Virus record (IMG/VR): IMGVR_UViG_3300037961_002462
Location: 1-53,024 of that record
Length of the DNA: 53,024 nt
Reading direction: 5' to 3' (one strand)
Source of the DNA: a virus
This document shows positions 8,301 to 18,106 of the stretch, piece after piece. Each line of letters opens with the position of its first letter. Positions within the stretch are counted from its first letter, which is position 1. A program made the position numbers and the translations under genes. A model generated the notes under the pieces. It ran no database searches and was not told where the DNA came from. It was given only the letters and a program-made list of their open reading frames with translations.

Positions 8301-11077
8301 TAGACAGTCCAGATAGTGCATTTGGTATGAATCCATATAATTATAGGTCGGGAGACCAAATAAGAATAGACGCTGTAATGAAGTTGGTCTATGATAATAG
8401 AACAGACTCCAATCAACAAAATAATGCTGGAGGTACTTATCCTTTTGGATATAGAAATCACAGTGGTAATAATGTTCCAGAATCCTCACCAACGGACCCA
8501 TCTCCGCCACCATCTTCTTTTACGGGTCCAAACATTGATGTTGTACAGGATGACGCTTTAACTACAGTTAGTGGGTCAGCTGAACACGATGAGCATGATT
8601 TGAAAGTAACTGGTAGAACAAGTGCTATCAAGTATAGTGATATGAGAAGTGAAGATGGTCGAGAAAAAAACTTTGCTCTATACGGTAAGTATTATATCTA
8701 CGATACGTATTATGGAATAGGAATGTCGGTAGATGGAGGTAATATATATACCTCAGGTGCACATGCTTCTTCTGCAACAAGTAGAGGTGATACAGGATAT
8801 AGACCGTCACAACATCATGATAAGTACACTTTAGATATTTTAGCTGCAAAAGAGATTGGAGATGGAGAAATATTATCTAATTCTTATTTTAAATCGGGAG
8901 TTTCAGGATTCGATTTAGGAAGATTAAGCGGATTTTCAAACAATACTTTAGGATACTGTCAGTGGGGTAGAAAATTACAAAACGAGAATAGTCTATCTTT
9001 TCTTGACGGTTCGTATAAAACAGCTGGGTGGTCAGTAAAATTTGCTCACATATATGGAAATCTTACAACCCCACCTAGTGATGTAAAAAATGCGGACTAT
9101 ACATATGACACCATGTCTACGATACAGCAGGGGTTAAGGAGTATAGTTTTACAAATAGATGGTGACGGAGGACACACAGGTAACAAAAGGGGATTATTAA
9201 ATCCCAGAAATTTATCAGCAGTTTTAGAAAATAGAAATTGGCATTCGAGAGGTACAGATGGTCAAAATTCAACTGCTACTATAGAAAAACCAACACTTTG
9301 GCAATCTGCTTTAGGAAATCCAAATGGCAATGCGAACGAACTGAAAGGAGAATATGGAAATAGAAGTTATATACCATTTAAATTTTTATGTAGTATTGTA
9401 CGTAATGTAACGCCATATGGAGGAGATTCAAAATCAGCAATAGAAAACACTAGGTTTATACCTTGTGGTAATTTTCATCCAATAACAAAAGATAGTTCTG
9501 GAAGTTCAGATGAAGCTCATTTATCTTCTGTTTATGGTGGAGACACGTATATAACATTTTATACCCATCAAAAAACAGCTTGTGTATATGAAGGCAATTC
9601 TGCTGCAAGATGGCAAATATTTCCTGTAGAATCTGAAACAAACACAGACATGAGAATGGGTAGACACCTATCAGCTGGTGATGTAAATACAGGAAATGAA
9701 AGTACATCAGATGGTCAATTCGTTACTAATGAGTGGCAATATAATGATGTATACTCACAACAAAACAACCTTAAATCAGCTATCATGGTAAATGAAGATG
9801 AGATATGTAAGTCTTTGGATTTAAGATACGAAATAGCATATAGTAATACAAAAATATCAGGAGAAAAAGAAGATTCTTTTAGAGTATTTGAATGGGCGAA
9901 TTTTCACGATATGGAAAGTTCATATGGTGAGATAACTAGACTAGTGAACTTTAGAAACGAGTTGTATGTATTACAAGAATCGTCTATATCTAAACTTTTA
10001 GTAAATCCAATATCTATGATAAAAGATGATTTAGGTACTACCATTAATGTAGGAACAGGGGATACTATTGAAAATCATTTATATATATCTACTAAGTTTG
10101 GTACAAGACACATGGACAGTGTTGTAGCCTCGCAAAACAATTTGTATTTTGTAGACAATAATTATGGCAAACTTTTAGCTTTTAATGGTGAGTCCTTAAA
10201 TATATTGTCAGACACTTTAGGACAAAGAGATTTTTTTAAGAAAACTATAACTGACAATAATTTAGAGTCATCAAGCATACCAGGATACGGAGCGTTAGCT
10301 GACACAGATAAATTTGGAAGAAACTTTTTCTGTGATAATCATTTGAAATACAATGGTATAACCAGCGCTTTTGATTATAAAAATAATGAACTTATAATAA
10401 CATTACATAGTTCTACTTTAGAAAAAGATAATACAAATGCAAGATATACTTCTAGAAAAACATCATATGATAATTTAGGAAACCAACATACTTTTAATAC
10501 AAAATCTAAAACAATAGTTTTTAGTGAAGCTTTAAACGCTTTTTCATCTTATTATAGTCACACCCCTAGAAAGTGGTATGAAATTGGAGGATATTTAGTA
10601 ACAGCAAAAGCAAATGTTAGTTTAGTTGATAATGCTGCAAACGCACTGGGTGTTTATGATAAAGACTTTTTATCTTTATGGAAATGGGACGACCACGTTA
10701 GTGACTATAAGACATTGTTCTTTGAGGATACAGACACGACAAAAGTTGAAGAAAGTTATATATTAAAAACTATTGCAGAAGCTCCACAAATAAGTAAAGT
10801 GTTTGATAATTGTAGAATTATAATGATTGGTACAAATCAAACTATAGATGACAGTACAATAGATTTCAATACAGAAATAACTGCTCAACAACTTATATTA
10901 GGTACAGATACTTCAGTAAAATATAGAGAGGGGGTGTTAAGATTTCCGCTTAGACAAGCACAAAGAAATTTACCAAGAATGAGAGGAACATATGTAAATA
11001 TAAAATACAGTACTAAAAGTACCGAAAAATTTAATATCTTTGCAATACTTGCAAAGTATAGACAATCATTTAATTAA
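5351..11077 (+). CDS. Tail stabilization/muzzle-like protein (crAss-like)
   Basis: This giant 1908-aa tail protein has an N-terminus, GGMVSDANPRFQPKGSYRDA followed by LNIRIINDEGN, that matches the start I associate with the crAss-like 'stabilization protein' (related in concept to P22 gp10, and to the muzzle at the tail tip). The rest is beta-rich with many Tyr, Asn, Ser, Asp and Gly, and no signal peptide or membrane segment. The part around residues 1520-1660 (YGEITRLVNFRNELYVLQES, then FVDNNYGKLLAFNGE) reads like repeated beta-propeller/hub strands. It probably closes the tail tip and contacts the cell surface. It is longer than the usual 700-1500 aa, indicating inserted domains in the middle (residues ~850-1400). 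Confidence 0.7.
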   Translation: MAEQRGNKPVSQPQAFTGGMVSDANPRFQPKGSYRDALNIRIINDEGNTFSVENIEGNKKFLDLTDIDIFKDPKTLDSNNNEVGPGTPTGGLSTFNSHDASIVGHYSYSSNVIFIVLKTVSNYDWDAVTETIFLDVKFNANLEVESVTDLYVCYDHQNVSRYPRLNMRLDHPVRVEGLIENECISRIYWTDNINPLRSLNINQRGKNLLSPDVLDLTPMHSPSQPVIERTLSGSLPIGKIQYCYKYVSRNGGESVMSPFSNLYHTTNKSGTYSGFYGAPSGDPAVDVGAQGFEITIYDLDDSFDAIELYAILHEQNNGGIRVAFVSVQNYQPNSTEVTFSHTNWSGDLENGIDAILIENNTWDVTKDIAIKDNILFAGNLRTRDNSISEREWNVKVRRYNVVEPSGSGNVGRITTTDSDIKEYQKTSGVVTEVTPSLGQTWDDGSPKWRTYKGQGSISTNSNIRDDGRVDVQKKQSHEFRYLSDGITLGAESYNYDSNELGGCRITFGIRERELDSQNNTNKIPFINAGSYQDIQTDNITDGGTNNTDNVYQSSINLGGSKDPAIGDRVGYRRGELYRFGVQIYDKKGRPGNVLWIGDIEMPEQYDPLRMLRTNASTYSPDLSTSDLLSNSLLKSSKYAQDHRTSFIYGSVVPGCEVAWLTKANNYTKRFQTPGAQLTYGTNYNDINISPNTITNSGGGVDLHETYVNLNGSSTHGDISVPTPKTIAAQASVSNSARPKEFTFRQSMTGHDDTHYALDLYVNFEFRIPEDVRDKISGFRVVRAERTSSDKSIIQQGILNQTIAYGHTKLSRGYDQMSKIKSEHHADGTDAIANDDNSEPTKHLNYDSYLNGYIGLAENSNYARQEVNYSEGTKLITGADQDNNVFGKSDYEEASVHGTGGAMVYHRDSDYTKFNSGDTRTPGTQHKQRRHSAYFGSYEVIPNTDYQKVLNLEAGVDGTGNTTTYPEHVSQGGISLPVQGSIFTLDSPDSAFGMNPYNYRSGDQIRIDAVMKLVYDNRTDSNQQNNAGGTYPFGYRNHSGNNVPESSPTDPSPPPSSFTGPNIDVVQDDALTTVSGSAEHDEHDLKVTGRTSAIKYSDMRSEDGREKNFALYGKYYIYDTYYGIGMSVDGGNIYTSGAHASSATSRGDTGYRPSQHHDKYTLDILAAKEIGDGEILSNSYFKSGVSGFDLGRLSGFSNNTLGYCQWGRKLQNENSLSFLDGSYKTAGWSVKFAHIYGNLTTPPSDVKNADYTYDTMSTIQQGLRSIVLQIDGDGGHTGNKRGLLNPRNLSAVLENRNWHSRGTDGQNSTATIEKPTLWQSALGNPNGNANELKGEYGNRSYIPFKFLCSIVRNVTPYGGDSKSAIENTRFIPCGNFHPITKDSSGSSDEAHLSSVYGGDTYITFYTHQKTACVYEGNSAARWQIFPVESETNTDMRMGRHLSAGDVNTGNESTSDGQFVTNEWQYNDVYSQQNNLKSAIMVNEDEICKSLDLRYEIAYSNTKISGEKEDSFRVFEWANFHDMESSYGEITRLVNFRNELYVLQESSISKLLVNPISMIKDDLGTTINVGTGDTIENHLYISTKFGTRHMDSVVASQNNLYFVDNNYGKLLAFNGESLNILSDTLGQRDFFKKTITDNNLESSSIPGYGALADTDKFGRNFFCDNHLKYNGITSAFDYKNNELIITLHSSTLEKDNTNARYTSRKTSYDNLGNQHTFNTKSKTIVFSEALNAFSSYYSHTPRKWYEIGGYLVTAKANVSLVDNAANALGVYDKDFLSLWKWDDHVSDYKTLFFEDTDTTKVEESYILKTIAEAPQISKVFDNCRIIMIGTNQTIDDSTIDFNTEITAQQLILGTDTSVKYREGVLRFPLRQAQRNLPRMRGTYVNIKYSTKSTEKFNIFAILAKYRQSFN

Positions 11078-11082
11078 TAATT

Positions 11083-12333
11083 ATGCCAAGTTACGTAGAT
11101 ATACTAAGACAATACCAAGATAGGAATAGAGTCACAAGACAATATCAACCTACCAATCCATTTTCTTCATCAGCATATATGGACGAGGGAGCAACAGATG
11201 CTCTTTCTCAAGCTAGAACAGAAGAAGCTCAGATGAATCCTATGATTACGAGTGACATGTATACAGAGCCTACAAATGTAGATAGAGCTATGTCAGCTTA
11301 TGAAAACATAGGTAGATTGGATAAAATAACTGAAAGTGAAGGCATACAAAATATAGCAGAAAAAATTGGAGGACAAACAAAAGTAAATGTACCATTAAAT
11401 CCAAATAACCCATTGTATAATGTAGGAAAAGAATATACTGAAATTGCGACACAAGGATTTACAGGCCCATATGCAGCAACGGAAACAGCTGCAACAGTAA
11501 ATCCACTTGATATGTATACAGCGAAAGATGTTGTATCATATAATATACCAGGATTGAATCCTGAGGGTATAATAAACCCTAGTAACACTGGAGCTATAGC
11601 GGCTATAGCTTATGGTTTAGCAAGTGATAACAATCCATATACTTACGATACAAAAGAAGCTATAGGTATGGGTATAGGAGATTACATGACAGGAGCAAAA
11701 GCTTCATCTTTATTAGGTTTAACTTCAAACCCAGCATTAATGGCAGCCGCTCCATATGTTCCTTTAGTAGCGGCAGGGTTAGGGTATTTATTTAGAAAAG
11801 GAAGGTCAAGAAGAAAACAAAAAGAAGAAGCTAGTGCGCAGGGTGATGTTCAAAGTAGATATGAAAATCTTGTAGATGAACAAAGAAGACGTATATCAAA
11901 TGACCAAATGGCGTCTAGAGGTGATGTTGGAAATACTATGTATGGAGGATATATGTATAATACTGGTGGTAAAAAATTGAATAATATTACAGCAGAGTTT
12001 ACTGGAAACGAATTGATAGTAAATGACCAGGATATTGTAGAACAGGGATTAAAAGAAGGTAACTTTAAGAAAGCGGCTGGACCAATAAGAAAAGCTATGA
12101 AAGGTGGAATGATTACACCTGGTGAAGAGTCACACAAAAACAATCCGATGCCTGTTACATCAGACGGTACTATATATGCTGGAGGTGGACCATTAAAATT
12201 CAAAGTAGGTGATGGAGCTGGTATATATGACCATGCTACTGACCAGTTTAAAGAAGATATGTCAGATAAACAAATTGCAAAGGTGGCAATGAAGAATATA
12301 AAAAAGTGGAAAAAAAATAATATGTATTCATAA
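11083..12333 (+). CDS. Putative cargo/ejection protein with central hydrophobic segment
   Basis: This is a 416-aa protein. Residues ~230-250 (ALMAAAPYVPLVAAGLGYLF) form one hydrophobic segment followed by a very basic stretch (RKGRSRRKQKEE). The C-terminal third is Gly/Lys-rich, with GGYMYNTGGKKLNNITAEF and 'NPMPVTSDGTIYAGGG', a 'GG-x-L...EF...N.-G-x-I' pattern often seen in internal virion proteins of Bacteroidetes phages. It is the first of four consecutive large proteins behind the muzzle gene, and its stop overlaps the start of the next by one base (TAATG). It is probably packaged and ejected, perhaps helping pore formation; this is inference. Confidence 0.55.
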   Translation: MPSYVDILRQYQDRNRVTRQYQPTNPFSSSAYMDEGATDALSQARTEEAQMNPMITSDMYTEPTNVDRAMSAYENIGRLDKITESEGIQNIAEKIGGQTKVNVPLNPNNPLYNVGKEYTEIATQGFTGPYAATETAATVNPLDMYTAKDVVSYNIPGLNPEGIINPSNTGAIAAIAYGLASDNNPYTYDTKEAIGMGIGDYMTGAKASSLLGLTSNPALMAAAPYVPLVAAGLGYLFRKGRSRRKQKEEASAQGDVQSRYENLVDEQRRRISNDQMASRGDVGNTMYGGYMYNTGGKKLNNITAEFTGNELIVNDQDIVEQGLKEGNFKKAAGPIRKAMKGGMITPGEESHKNNPMPVTSDGTIYAGGGPLKFKVGDGAGIYDHATDQFKEDMSDKQIAKVAMKNIKKWKKNNMYS

Positions 12334-15300
12334 TGGCAGAAAAGAAAAAGTCAGGTAAAATAACTGAAAAGTATCCTGGTGACACTGAAAGAGTTGTCAG
12401 ACCAGAATTAGCTGAGGCTCTAAAAGACTTATTAGCTTATGGAATAGATATTAGCGTAACAAGTCTACGAAGGGTAGAAAGGGGAGACAGGTCAAGATGG
12501 ATACACAGCGCGCATAGTACAGGCGCAGCTTTTGATTTAGTGCATAGTGATAACAGTGCATTTTTTGAGTTTTTATTTAACGACCCAAACGCTGACCCAC
12601 CTTTAATACAATTTGATAAGGATAATTTCAATTCAAAAGATATGAAAAATTGGAAATTATCTCCAAAAGCAGAGGTATGGTGTAAAAAACACAATATCAT
12701 GGTTTTTGATGAGTATAATGTTCCAAACAGTGGAAAAGGAGGTAGGAGGGTAATTTCCGACCATTTACATATTGAGGTTCAAACAAAAGATGGAAACTCA
12801 ATACGTAGACAGGGCAAAACAAAAATAAGAACTGATTATGATGAAAATTTTGGTGAAAGAAAAAACCTCAATAGAACAATGGACGATGGGTATGGTGCTT
12901 ACAAAGATGTTTATGAGGGTACAGGATATTGGGGACAAAACGATGAACAATTTACAACCAATGAATATAACTCAACACCAGAGTACAAAGAAAATATAGA
13001 ACAAAATGCTGATGACCACGATTATAATACAGGTTTAAAAGATGAAATATATATAGATATAGATAAGTTATCTGAAGACGCAAAAACTCGTGTAGATAAT
13101 AACGACATCCCGACATTTGAAAGTACACCAACCAACACGCATGAACTTGTTTTAGACACTTATACTGACGAACGAGGTAGTAATTTGTTACCAAGTATAA
13201 TATCAGATTTAGAATCAAAAGGGTATAAGGTAGAAACAAGAAAAGACAAAAATGGTAAGTTAAATCAAGATGTTATTTATTTTGAAAATGAAGAAGACGC
13301 AAACAAAGCGAGGGATTATGTAAGAAATCAAGTTACATATGATGGTAGTTTAGATGTTTATACACAAAAAATACAAACAACAACACAACAACCTACAGAT
13401 GAAACTACTACACCTGAAACTACTACACCTGAAACAACAAATAATCAAATAACAATTGTTGTAGAAAATAATAGAGATTTTGAAGAAAACCCAATAACAA
13501 AAGAAGAAGTACAGAATGTAGTCAATTATCAAAGAGATAGTGACCAATTAAAACAAGATTTTAAAGACGGAAAATTACCTTATAATTCTTTGTTTATAAT
13601 TGATGGTGTTTTATATAAAAAAGGTTTCGATGATTCAGTTCATGAGTACGATAGAGAAAGTCGTACATTCGATGACCAAAGACAGTTCCCTACTGTAATT
13701 GACGACCTAGAATTTGATGAATTACCAGTACCAACACCTGAAGACCCAGGTGACGCGATAAAAGAATTTGAAAATAGAGGAAAATCGAGAGAAAATGAAG
13801 ATGTTGAAGAAATAATAGAACCAGAAGAAGAATTTCCTGAACCAATATCTAAACCAAATAGAACAGATTATCCACTTGACCCAAACAAAAAAAGTGAAGG
13901 TAGGTTTAATCCCCTTACAAAAGGTAAGACATATAATGAAGCTTTAGAAGAATATAACAAACAAGAAGCAGAACGAAAAGAAAGGGAAGAAAGAGTTAAA
14001 AGAGAAACAACTACTGTAACACCATCTGACACTGATGAAAATCGTAATATTATAGCTGAAGACGATAGTGACAACGAATTTTTAACCAATGAATTAAATA
14101 AAATAGCTGAAGAAGCAGGTAGTAACAAAAGGTTAGAAAATAATAAAGTAGTAACTGTTGAAGAAGATGAGAAACAGGAAACAAAAGAAACAGAAGAAAC
14201 AGAAGAAACAGTAATATCAATCGAAGAAGTAGTCAAGAATGACTATATGAATGATAAGGGTTATACTAGTGAAGACCAATTAACTGAAGAAGACAAACAA
14301 TTTATACAAGCAGAATTAGAAAACGCTTCATTGGATGAAGAAGCAGTAAAAAAACAAGTACAAGATAAAATAAGAGGGGATACATACTTACAAGAAAAAT
14401 ATCAAGGTATGGACATTAATGATATTATTATGTCCCCTACTTTTGGTAATGATTTTGCAGATATTTATGACAATATAGTAGTTGGGGATACCGAACAAAA
14501 GACTGTTGAAAATGAAACAACAGGAACTGTCGAAACAACTGGAGATACAGAAACAACAGAATTTGAAGGAGAAAGATATGGTGATTCGGAAAGAGAAATA
14601 CTAGATTATATTTTTCAAGCTTCGGATGAAGATTTAGATAAATTAAAACAATTAAAAAAAGATAGAAATTTTATTACCAAAAATAAAGTAGGTAATGATA
14701 AAATATTAAAAGCGGCAGACGAAGACACGGCGGGTTCTGGAAAAGTTACATCAGAACAATATTACGAATTAGACTCTAGTCTAAGAAATGATTACACAGA
14801 AGTTATAGACTGGAACACGGGGGAGTCTTTTTACATTAGAACGGATTGGATAAATAGGTCTGAAGGACAAAGAGCTAATGATTTACGTAGAAAAAGAGAA
14901 TCGGGCTCTATAACTGCAGAGGAAATAGAAGAGTTAGAAAAATTAGATACTGGTTATCACATACGTGATGTATTGACAAGGGCTGACGTATATATGAATA
15001 CAAAAGGACATCCTGGAGGTCAAACAAAACAATATACAGGAGGTTTAGAAGAGGTTAATCAATTTATAAATAATAGAAGAACATTAATAATTGAAACTGG
15101 TAAAGACCCAGAAATACAATTATCGCCTGAACAAACAGAAATATACAATAAGGTTATAGATGAAAACTATGATGAATCCAATTTAGAAACAGATTTTGAA
15201 ATATTTTACAATCAACCTATTGTTTACAGAACACAGATAGTAGATGAGGATGGCAGAATCACATATGAAGGAGATGAATTTTTAACAACACCTTCAGATG

Positions 15301-16073
15301 TTACAACTACTGTAACGGGACCGCCAACAACAGATACAGATAAACAACAAATACCACCTGTAGTTACTAGAGAAGATGTAAGAACTTTGGGAGATATAGG
15401 GCAAGAGGTTTTAAAAGGTACTATGGCGGCAGCAAGAGGTGTTCTAGATGCTTTTGGTGGTCCAGACGCTTTAGTTAGTGCTGTAATGGGTAAAAAAGCT
15501 TTAGGTGTAGCAATGCAAGATTTAAACCCACAAGAGAAAGCTAAATTAAGTCCTATGTTTAACGAACAGTTAAGACAGTCTAAAGAGTTAACTAAGAGAG
15601 GATTTCACCCATCACAAGAAAGAAAAATAAGAAAGGATATATCACAAGCTTACAATCAAGGTTTGGACAATGCTGTAAGAGGTACAGCTGGAGACAGAGC
15701 AAAGTTTTTAGCTACGTCAGGAATTTTAGATAGAAATAGAGCTTCGGCATTGTTAGAGTTTGCAGCGTTAGATTCACAACAACAGATTGCAAATCAAGAT
15801 AGATATAATCAATTATTACAATTTAAAGAAACATTTGACGCACAACAAAAAGAAAGTTTAAGAAGTGAAAATCTTGAGTTGGCGTTAGCAAATAAAAAAG
15901 CAGCCTCACAATTTGCTGGTATTGCACTGGGAGATACTATGTCAAGATTAAGTGATTTAGCTGATAATGAAATTAATAGAGCTTTAAAAAACGAAATGTT
16001 TAATAGGTATAACTATATGTTTAATACAGATAAAACAAATCCGTATCTTACAAGTACAATAAATCCAGAATAA
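12333..16073 (+). CDS. Large virion protein with N-terminal M15-like peptidase domain
   Basis: This 1246-aa protein has at residues 1-150 the zinc ligand spacing of M15 (D-Ala-D-Ala carboxypeptidase/L,D-endopeptidase) enzymes. His61 and Asp68 lie in HSTGAAFD, and Asp143 and His146 lie in SDHLHIEV. The middle (about 330-800) is acidic, low-complexity and Thr/Glu-rich, with short repeats such as TTPETTTPETT and ETEETEET, probably a flexible linker. The last ~250 residues are helical, with a Gly/Ala-rich stretch (EVLKGTMAAARGVLDAFGG) and coiled-coil-like segments. A peptidoglycan-cleaving domain in an ejected tail/cargo protein would help DNA entry. It overlaps its upstream neighbour by one base and ends 1 nt before the next gene. 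Confidence 0.6.
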   Translation: MAEKKKSGKITEKYPGDTERVVRPELAEALKDLLAYGIDISVTSLRRVERGDRSRWIHSAHSTGAAFDLVHSDNSAFFEFLFNDPNADPPLIQFDKDNFNSKDMKNWKLSPKAEVWCKKHNIMVFDEYNVPNSGKGGRRVISDHLHIEVQTKDGNSIRRQGKTKIRTDYDENFGERKNLNRTMDDGYGAYKDVYEGTGYWGQNDEQFTTNEYNSTPEYKENIEQNADDHDYNTGLKDEIYIDIDKLSEDAKTRVDNNDIPTFESTPTNTHELVLDTYTDERGSNLLPSIISDLESKGYKVETRKDKNGKLNQDVIYFENEEDANKARDYVRNQVTYDGSLDVYTQKIQTTTQQPTDETTTPETTTPETTNNQITIVVENNRDFEENPITKEEVQNVVNYQRDSDQLKQDFKDGKLPYNSLFIIDGVLYKKGFDDSVHEYDRESRTFDDQRQFPTVIDDLEFDELPVPTPEDPGDAIKEFENRGKSRENEDVEEIIEPEEEFPEPISKPNRTDYPLDPNKKSEGRFNPLTKGKTYNEALEEYNKQEAERKEREERVKRETTTVTPSDTDENRNIIAEDDSDNEFLTNELNKIAEEAGSNKRLENNKVVTVEEDEKQETKETEETEETVISIEEVVKNDYMNDKGYTSEDQLTEEDKQFIQAELENASLDEEAVKKQVQDKIRGDTYLQEKYQGMDINDIIMSPTFGNDFADIYDNIVVGDTEQKTVENETTGTVETTGDTETTEFEGERYGDSEREILDYIFQASDEDLDKLKQLKKDRNFITKNKVGNDKILKAADEDTAGSGKVTSEQYYELDSSLRNDYTEVIDWNTGESFYIRTDWINRSEGQRANDLRRKRESGSITAEEIEELEKLDTGYHIRDVLTRADVYMNTKGHPGGQTKQYTGGLEEVNQFINNRRTLIIETGKDPEIQLSPEQTEIYNKVIDENYDESNLETDFEIFYNQPIVYRTQIVDEDGRITYEGDEFLTTPSDVTTTVTGPPTTDTDKQQIPPVVTREDVRTLGDIGQEVLKGTMAAARGVLDAFGGPDALVSAVMGKKALGVAMQDLNPQEKAKLSPMFNEQLRQSKELTKRGFHPSQERKIRKDISQAYNQGLDNAVRGTAGDRAKFLATSGILDRNRASALLEFAALDSQQQIANQDRYNQLLQFKETFDAQQKESLRSENLELALANKKAASQFAGIALGDTMSRLSDLADNEINRALKNEMFNRYNYMFNTDKTNPYLTSTINPE

Positions 16074-16074
16074 T

Positions 16075-18105
16075 ATGGCATTAGATTTTTCATACTACAA
16101 TGCTTTAACTAGTGGGTACCAAAACTCACAACAACGTAGAGCGATTAGACAACAAGAAGAAAATAGACAGTTACAACAATTACAAATGTTGCAACAACAA
16201 CAGCAACAAAATGTACAAAACCAACAACAAATGCAACAGCAGATAATGCAGGCGGAACAGTTGGTTCAAAAGATAACTGGAAGTAAATTTGGTAGACAAA
16301 AAGATATAGACGATATGAAAAAGTGGTCGTCTGAATACTCTGGGTGGAATGACATAAAACAAATTATTAAAGATTATAATGGTGACTATACTGCCGCAAG
16401 AACATATGGTAACTTAGACCATTATGTTAATTTGTATAAAATGAAAATTAACAACCCTGATTCAGACCCAATGCAGGGTAATCCTATATTACAAAGAGTA
16501 CAACAAAACACAAATAATCTTACACAATTTTTAACTACCTATATGAGTCCAGAAGATAGAGGCCTTCTGTTTAAAGACGATATAATAAATTATCAAAAGT
16601 GGCAAGCAGGTGAAATAGATGATTTTGTATATAATGGACAAAGAAATGAGTATGATATTGAGTCACTTATGGAAGCTACAACCCGAGGCACTGATATAAC
16701 AGTTGACGATATGATTGACGCAAACATAAACGCTGTTATACACGACGCTTCAAGAATAACTGGTTTGCCTGCAGAACATTTTATGAACAACCGACACAAC
16801 TTAAAACAATGGTTTGTTAGAGAAATGGGAATTAATCAAAATGTTGTTGGTGTGGGTCAAAAAGATATAAGCACAGATTACGCAAGTGAGTTTAAAAATA
16901 GTTTAGAAAAGTTACCAAAACATCTTGGTGATAATGTAGGTAAGGCTATATTAACTGTTGAAGATATATATGATTTAGAAGATGAGGGTGTTACACTAAA
17001 ACAATTATTTGAATTACCATTTGAAGGAACATTTTACAGTGACAATTGGGAAAGAATGGGAGGATACAATTCTGGTAAACAAGCACATAGTAAATTAGGT
17101 GGTACTAATTTGGTATACCAGGGTCATCAGGGTATAACCTCTGGACAAATACTTACAGACAGAGCTTTACAAGTAGGTGTATTAAAAAGTCAATATGGCG
17201 AAAGATATAGTCCAGATGGTACAATACAAAATTTAAATGTAAACGGGTTGTACGCTGAAAATGGTAACAGAATTGGAGAAGATGATATAGCAAATCCAAA
17301 TTGGAATTTTACACAAACTATATTTGGATATGAACAACAAAATATGGATTTTAAATACAATGGTACATTTATAGGAATGAGAATTAAGTTCATAAACAAT
17401 CAGTCAGGTAAAGAAGAGTCTATATTGTTAACTAGGGATAGTGATGCTTCAGATATTAAAAAAATAAGAGAACAATATGGAGATAAACCTGTAGAGTTTG
17501 TAATGATAAATGAATTAATAGATGAAGATGCTTTAAGTTCTGATGACCCATATTATGATGTTATAGAGTTAGATAATGTGGCGTTTAGACAAGAATTAAA
17601 TAAAAATACGAACCCAGAAGGTTTGAGTGCAGTAATAAATCAATCTTTAAGTAACGAAGAAAAAATTAAATTACAAGAAATAAAAAATAAGAAAAGATTA
17701 CAAATAACGACACAACTTGCAGATGTATATACAAATGGAGATAATGAAGTATTAGACCAAGTAGCTCAATCATATTCACAATCTATAGGTGGTAGTTTAG
17801 TAATATCTGGATTTGATTTACAAGAATCTGTAAAATTACAACCTATTATGATGAGTTATTTGTTAGCTGAAGCCGAAAGAATATCTGAAGGAGATACAGA
17901 TAAAGTAAATGAAAACTTCAGACAAATGACAACCAATTTACCTAATTTATTAAATACAAGTAATTATCAACAAATGAGAAAAGCCATGCAAGAGGGACCT
18001 GATGCGTTTATAAACTTCTTAAAAAAGAACATGGATAAGAAAACTTTTAGTAAATTTACAGCAGTTAACAGGGATTGGAATAAATATTTCAGATTAAGCA
18101 AATAA
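16075..18105 (+). CDS. Gln-rich putative cargo/internal virion protein
   Basis: This 676-aa protein has at residues 20-65 an extreme Gln-rich helix (runs of Q with L, M and N), which is probably a coiled coil. The rest is mixed alpha/beta, acidic, without signal peptide, membrane segment or catalytic motif that I recognise. It starts 1 nt after one large virion gene and ends 1 nt before the 3847-aa gene, so the set 11083-29650 is one translational block. crAss-like phages encode several such large proteins, which are packed in the tail and expelled into the cell; this assignment is by context. Confidence 0.55.
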   Translation: MALDFSYYNALTSGYQNSQQRRAIRQQEENRQLQQLQMLQQQQQQNVQNQQQMQQQIMQAEQLVQKITGSKFGRQKDIDDMKKWSSEYSGWNDIKQIIKDYNGDYTAARTYGNLDHYVNLYKMKINNPDSDPMQGNPILQRVQQNTNNLTQFLTTYMSPEDRGLLFKDDIINYQKWQAGEIDDFVYNGQRNEYDIESLMEATTRGTDITVDDMIDANINAVIHDASRITGLPAEHFMNNRHNLKQWFVREMGINQNVVGVGQKDISTDYASEFKNSLEKLPKHLGDNVGKAILTVEDIYDLEDEGVTLKQLFELPFEGTFYSDNWERMGGYNSGKQAHSKLGGTNLVYQGHQGITSGQILTDRALQVGVLKSQYGERYSPDGTIQNLNVNGLYAENGNRIGEDDIANPNWNFTQTIFGYEQQNMDFKYNGTFIGMRIKFINNQSGKEESILLTRDSDASDIKKIREQYGDKPVEFVMINELIDEDALSSDDPYYDVIELDNVAFRQELNKNTNPEGLSAVINQSLSNEEKIKLQEIKNKKRLQITTQLADVYTNGDNEVLDQVAQSYSQSIGGSLVISGFDLQESVKLQPIMMSYLLAEAERISEGDTDKVNENFRQMTTNLPNLLNTSNYQQMRKAMQEGPDAFINFLKKNMDKKTFSKFTAVNRDWNKYFRLSK

Positions 18106-18106
18106 T

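Noticed and set aside
13380-13440. Short repeats that look like a direct-repeat array
   Set aside because: They encode TTPE-type low-complexity linker repeats in the 1246-aa protein, without spacers; not a CRISPR array.
16150-16265. CAA/CAG-rich tract as a slippage or repeat element
   Set aside because: It is an in-frame Gln-rich coiled-coil coding segment of the 676-aa protein.
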